Positions 13,529 to 15,737 of a stretch of DNA of 15,737 nt are shown here, one piece after another. Source of the stretch: CAZSNT01 sp964607765. Its GTDB lineage: Bacteria; Verrucomicrobiota; Lentisphaeria; Oligosphaerales; JABHEG01. Every line of letters starts with the position of its first letter. Position 1 is the first letter of the stretch. The translations under genes were made by a program, and so were the position numbers. The notes beneath the pieces were generated by a model, which saw nothing but the letters and a program-made list of their open reading frames with translations, did not search any database and was not told where the DNA came from. The stretch is taken from positions 1 to 15,737 of the forward strand of contig CAZSNT010000210.1 of assembly GCA_964607765.1 (NCBI GenBank), in the 5' to 3' direction.

Positions 13529-15616
13529 ATGACCTGTTCGATTCCCGCTATGCCAGACACAGACACACCACGCACCGGCAGGCGGCGCCACTTCCGACAT
13601 GCGGCGCTTGCGTTGGCGCTCAGTAGTACCTTTCTCACGGGAGCACCCATGGACAGCACGAAGTACGGCCCGGAGCTGGCCTGCATTCGAACGATCGAGA
13701 AGCGAGGCGCCATGGACGTGGTGGTCGCAGGCAAGCACCTGTTCTTTGCCGGCCACGGGCGGCTGTATGTCGCTGATGTTTCCGAGCCGGCCGCGCCGCG
13801 TTTGGTCGGCGAGTGTCCGTTCCGTGGTGCGGCGCGTCAGCTCACCGTGCGCGACGGCATTGCGTACGTCACGGCCCGTGCGAATGGTGTGTTCATCTTC
13901 GATGTTCACGACCCGGCCCGGCCCGAACTGTTGTGCCACTACGACTGCATCGAGCTGGCCACGGGCGTCGAGGCGCAGGGCGACCTGCTGTTCATTGCGC
14001 AGCGCCAGTACGGGGTCGAGATCGTCAACGTGGCCGACCCGCGCCACCCGGTCTATGTCAGCAAAGTGAAGACCCATGAGGCCCAGTCGGTCGATGTTCG
14101 CGGCCGCCATATTTACGTCGGCGATTGGGGTGCCAGTGAACTTACGACGATCGATATCAGCGACCCCTATCAGCCGAAGACCGTCGACTCCCATCGTCTG
14201 ACGGGCTACGGCGACGGGGTCTGTGTTGCGGGCGATCTGCTCTACGCCTCCACCGGTCACCATGACAGGACCCGGAGTACATCGCCTCAGTCGTGGCGGC
14301 CATCGAAGGATGACCCTGCCTATGGTGCCGGGCACGGTCTGGAGGTCTTCTCCATCACGAACCCGGCGAAGCCCGAGTTCCTGGGGCGGACCAAGTTCCC
14401 GAGGTTCTATCATCGTGACGGCTACGACATGTGGACTCCGGTGGCGGCCGGCAACGGCATGGTCTGCTGCGCCGACACGTTCAACGGCATATTCCTGGTC
14501 GACGCCTCGAATCCGCGCGAGCCCCGCACCGTGGCGCATCATCCAGGCCTGGTTGCCGGTGTGGCTGTGGTCGACGACATCATCTACGCGGCGTGTCCCC
14601 GGGCCGGGCTGAAGGTCTTGAGTGGTCCCGGGCTCGTCCGTCGCACGCAGCCGGATCGCGGCACACCGATCACCGTGCCCCCATGCCCCCGGCAGACGCC
14701 TGAGACCTACCGTACGTATCGGCCCGGCGGCCAGGTCTGGGCCGTTGATTTCTGTGGCGATCGCGCCTTGGTCGCTGCCGGCATGAAGGGCCTGCGCATG
14801 GTCGAACTGTGGCCCGAGATCCGGGAAGTGTGGCACACTGAGACGCAGGGCTTTGCTGTGCACGTTTCTGTTGCAGGCGATCGCGTGTACGTGAGCGAGA
14901 ACACGGGCGGGCTGTCGATCTGGCGGCACGGCGGCGGCGATGAGTTGCAGCCCTTGGGGCGGTTCGAGCCGCGCGGCGGCCAGGCGGTCAGGCAGGCCAC
15001 GGTCTACGCGAACGGGACACGTGCCGTGCTGCAGATTGGCAGCGAGTTCGTGGTGCTCGACGTTGCCGATCCTGCCGAGCCAAAGCGGATTGCCAGCCAC
15101 AGGGCGAAGATCATCTACGGCGATCAGGTGTCACACGGCGATGCAGGTGGCCGGTACGCCTGCGTGTGGGGGCACGTGACCGGGATCCGCTGGCTCGATT
15201 TCGAGCAGTCTGGTGAAGCCATCAATACCGGTGTCAACCTGTCTGAGTCCTACAGCATTTTCGGAGGAGTGGCGGCCTTGGGTGAGCAGTTCCTGTGCAC
15301 GTCGGGGGGCGGCTACCGTCTCGCAGTGCCGCTGGACACCAACCTGGAAGCAAAGCCGCTCTATCGCTTTGCCAAACACTTCGACGGCAAGCCCACCGTG
15401 TTCGGCAGCCACCTGTTCGTGGCGTCCCGTGTCCAGTCTGCCGTTGCGGTTGTCGACATTGCGGATGTGCAGCAACCCAAGCTGCTCTCCCACTTCCCGA
15501 CGGCCGGCAATCCCGGTGCGGTCGCGGTCCACAGGGGAGCCCTCGTCGTCCCGGACGGGCAGAACGGGCTGTTGGTCTACGACGATTTTGCCAAAGTGCT
15601 TGGCCGTAAGCGTTAA
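13529..15616 (+). CDS. Exported LVIVD-repeat beta-propeller protein
   Basis: A 695-aa protein made of about a dozen LVIVD-type repeats, each with a strand like LFIAQ or AYVTA, a Gly turn, a hydrophobic strand and D-x-x-x-P-x-x-P. Clear examples are GRLYVADVSEPAAPRLVG (77-94), GVFIFDVHDPARPELL (120-135), GVEIVNVADPRHPVYV (162-177), GIFLVDASNPREPRTV (320-335), EFVVLDVADPAEPKRI (506-521) and AVAVVDIADVQQPKLL (638-653). The number of repeats suggests two propellers. Residues 15-40 (RTGRRRHFRHAALALALSSTFLTGAP) form a signal peptide with a long n-region. LVIVD proteins are cell-surface or secreted with mostly unknown function; binding or scaffolding is the usual guess. AAAGGAG lies 13 nt before ATG 13529, a slightly long spacing, but no better start is visible. 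It is the last gene of the rightward block. Confidence 0.85.
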   Translation: MTCSIPAMPDTDTPRTGRRRHFRHAALALALSSTFLTGAPMDSTKYGPELACIRTIEKRGAMDVVVAGKHLFFAGHGRLYVADVSEPAAPRLVGECPFRGAARQLTVRDGIAYVTARANGVFIFDVHDPARPELLCHYDCIELATGVEAQGDLLFIAQRQYGVEIVNVADPRHPVYVSKVKTHEAQSVDVRGRHIYVGDWGASELTTIDISDPYQPKTVDSHRLTGYGDGVCVAGDLLYASTGHHDRTRSTSPQSWRPSKDDPAYGAGHGLEVFSITNPAKPEFLGRTKFPRFYHRDGYDMWTPVAAGNGMVCCADTFNGIFLVDASNPREPRTVAHHPGLVAGVAVVDDIIYAACPRAGLKVLSGPGLVRRTQPDRGTPITVPPCPRQTPETYRTYRPGGQVWAVDFCGDRALVAAGMKGLRMVELWPEIREVWHTETQGFAVHVSVAGDRVYVSENTGGLSIWRHGGGDELQPLGRFEPRGGQAVRQATVYANGTRAVLQIGSEFVVLDVADPAEPKRIASHRAKIIYGDQVSHGDAGGRYACVWGHVTGIRWLDFEQSGEAINTGVNLSESYSIFGGVAALGEQFLCTSGGGYRLAVPLDTNLEAKPLYRFAKHFDGKPTVFGSHLFVASRVQSAVAVVDIADVQQPKLLSHFPTAGNPGAVAVHRGALVVPDGQNGLLVYDDFAKVLGRKR

Positions 15617-15682
15617 GTTGGAATCTGCAGGCAGCGAATCACCGTTACATACAGCACAGGAACCACGTGCGGGAGTCCGACA

Positions 15683-15716
15683 CCCTTAATCCTACCCTTA
15701 ATCCTACCCTTAATCC
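15683..15716. repeat. 12-bp tandem repeat, unit CCCTTAATCCTA
   Basis: Two full copies (15683-15694 and 15695-15706) and a 10-bp partial copy (15707-15716), all identical. It lies 66 bp after the stop of the LVIVD gene. On the minus strand the unit reads TAGGATTAAGGG, resembling the GGATTAGGG-like motifs inside the palindromic element at 4702-4845, which may mean a shared repeat family. No terminator hairpin is visible in 15617-15737. Confidence 0.75.
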
Positions 15717-15737
15717 GACGACAAGCACGGACTTGAT

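Noticed and set aside
13193..15100. A 635-codon open frame on the minus strand opposite the LVIVD gene
   Set aside because: The plus-strand frame has an export signal and clear repeats throughout. The minus frame has a low-complexity composition typical of antisense frames in GC-rich DNA and no recognisable domain.

Overview
This 15.7 kb window is GC-rich bacterial DNA carrying a polysaccharide-utilisation type locus of nine genes in two divergent blocks. The gene types fit the Planctomycetes-Verrucomicrobia-Lentisphaerae-Kiritimatiellota group or an ecologically similar lineage: large secreted multidomain glycosidases, Gfo/Idh/MocA oxidoreductase, WbsX-type protein, LVIVD propeller, heparinase-like lipoprotein, and intergenic repeats. 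There is no rRNA or other phylogenetic marker, so this placement is inference. No SusCD pair, ABC transporter, PTS or sulfatase is present, so any uptake genes must lie elsewhere.

Leftward block, in transcription order from about 7.84 kb down to 0.17 kb: IclR-family regulator (7075-7806); QueG-like 4Fe-4S protein (6168-7061); Gfo/Idh/MocA oxidoreductase (4851-6092); secreted clan GH-A-type glycoside hydrolase of 1062 aa (1494-4682); exported AXE1-type acetyl esterase (166-1497, ATGA overlap with the previous gene). Spacing suggests one operon. It is interrupted between the oxidoreductase and the glycosidase by a 144-bp palindromic MITE-like element with perfect 13-bp terminal inverted repeats and a 10-bp target-site duplication.

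Rightward block: GH36 alpha-galactosidase (7980-10091); heparinase II/III-like lipoprotein (10303-12234); WbsX/GH99-like protein (12268-13404); exported LVIVD-repeat beta-propeller protein (13529-15616).

Control region: the iclR-GH36 intergenic region holds a good sigma70-type promoter for iclR, an 11-bp perfect inverted repeat pair 67 bp apart, and a two-box element (TTGTACAATACG, 7-8 variable bp, then a 20-bp identical box). The two-box element recurs once, upstream of the heparinase-like gene. A second kind of element, a decamer array with core TCGATTGC at exact 10-bp steps, occurs in the leaders of the oxidoreductase and heparinase-like genes. Together these suggest the locus is co-regulated.

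Proposed joint role (inference): the exported glycosidase, acetyl esterase and lyase-like lipoprotein attack an acetylated, galactose-substituted, possibly uronate-containing glycan outside the cytoplasm. Cytoplasmic GH36 and the oxidoreductase then process the released sugars under IclR control. The substrate is not determinable from sequence alone. The most notable observations are the repeat-based control architecture, the MITE-like insertion that kept both gene ends intact, and the presence of a QueG-like iron-sulfur protein in a glycan operon.
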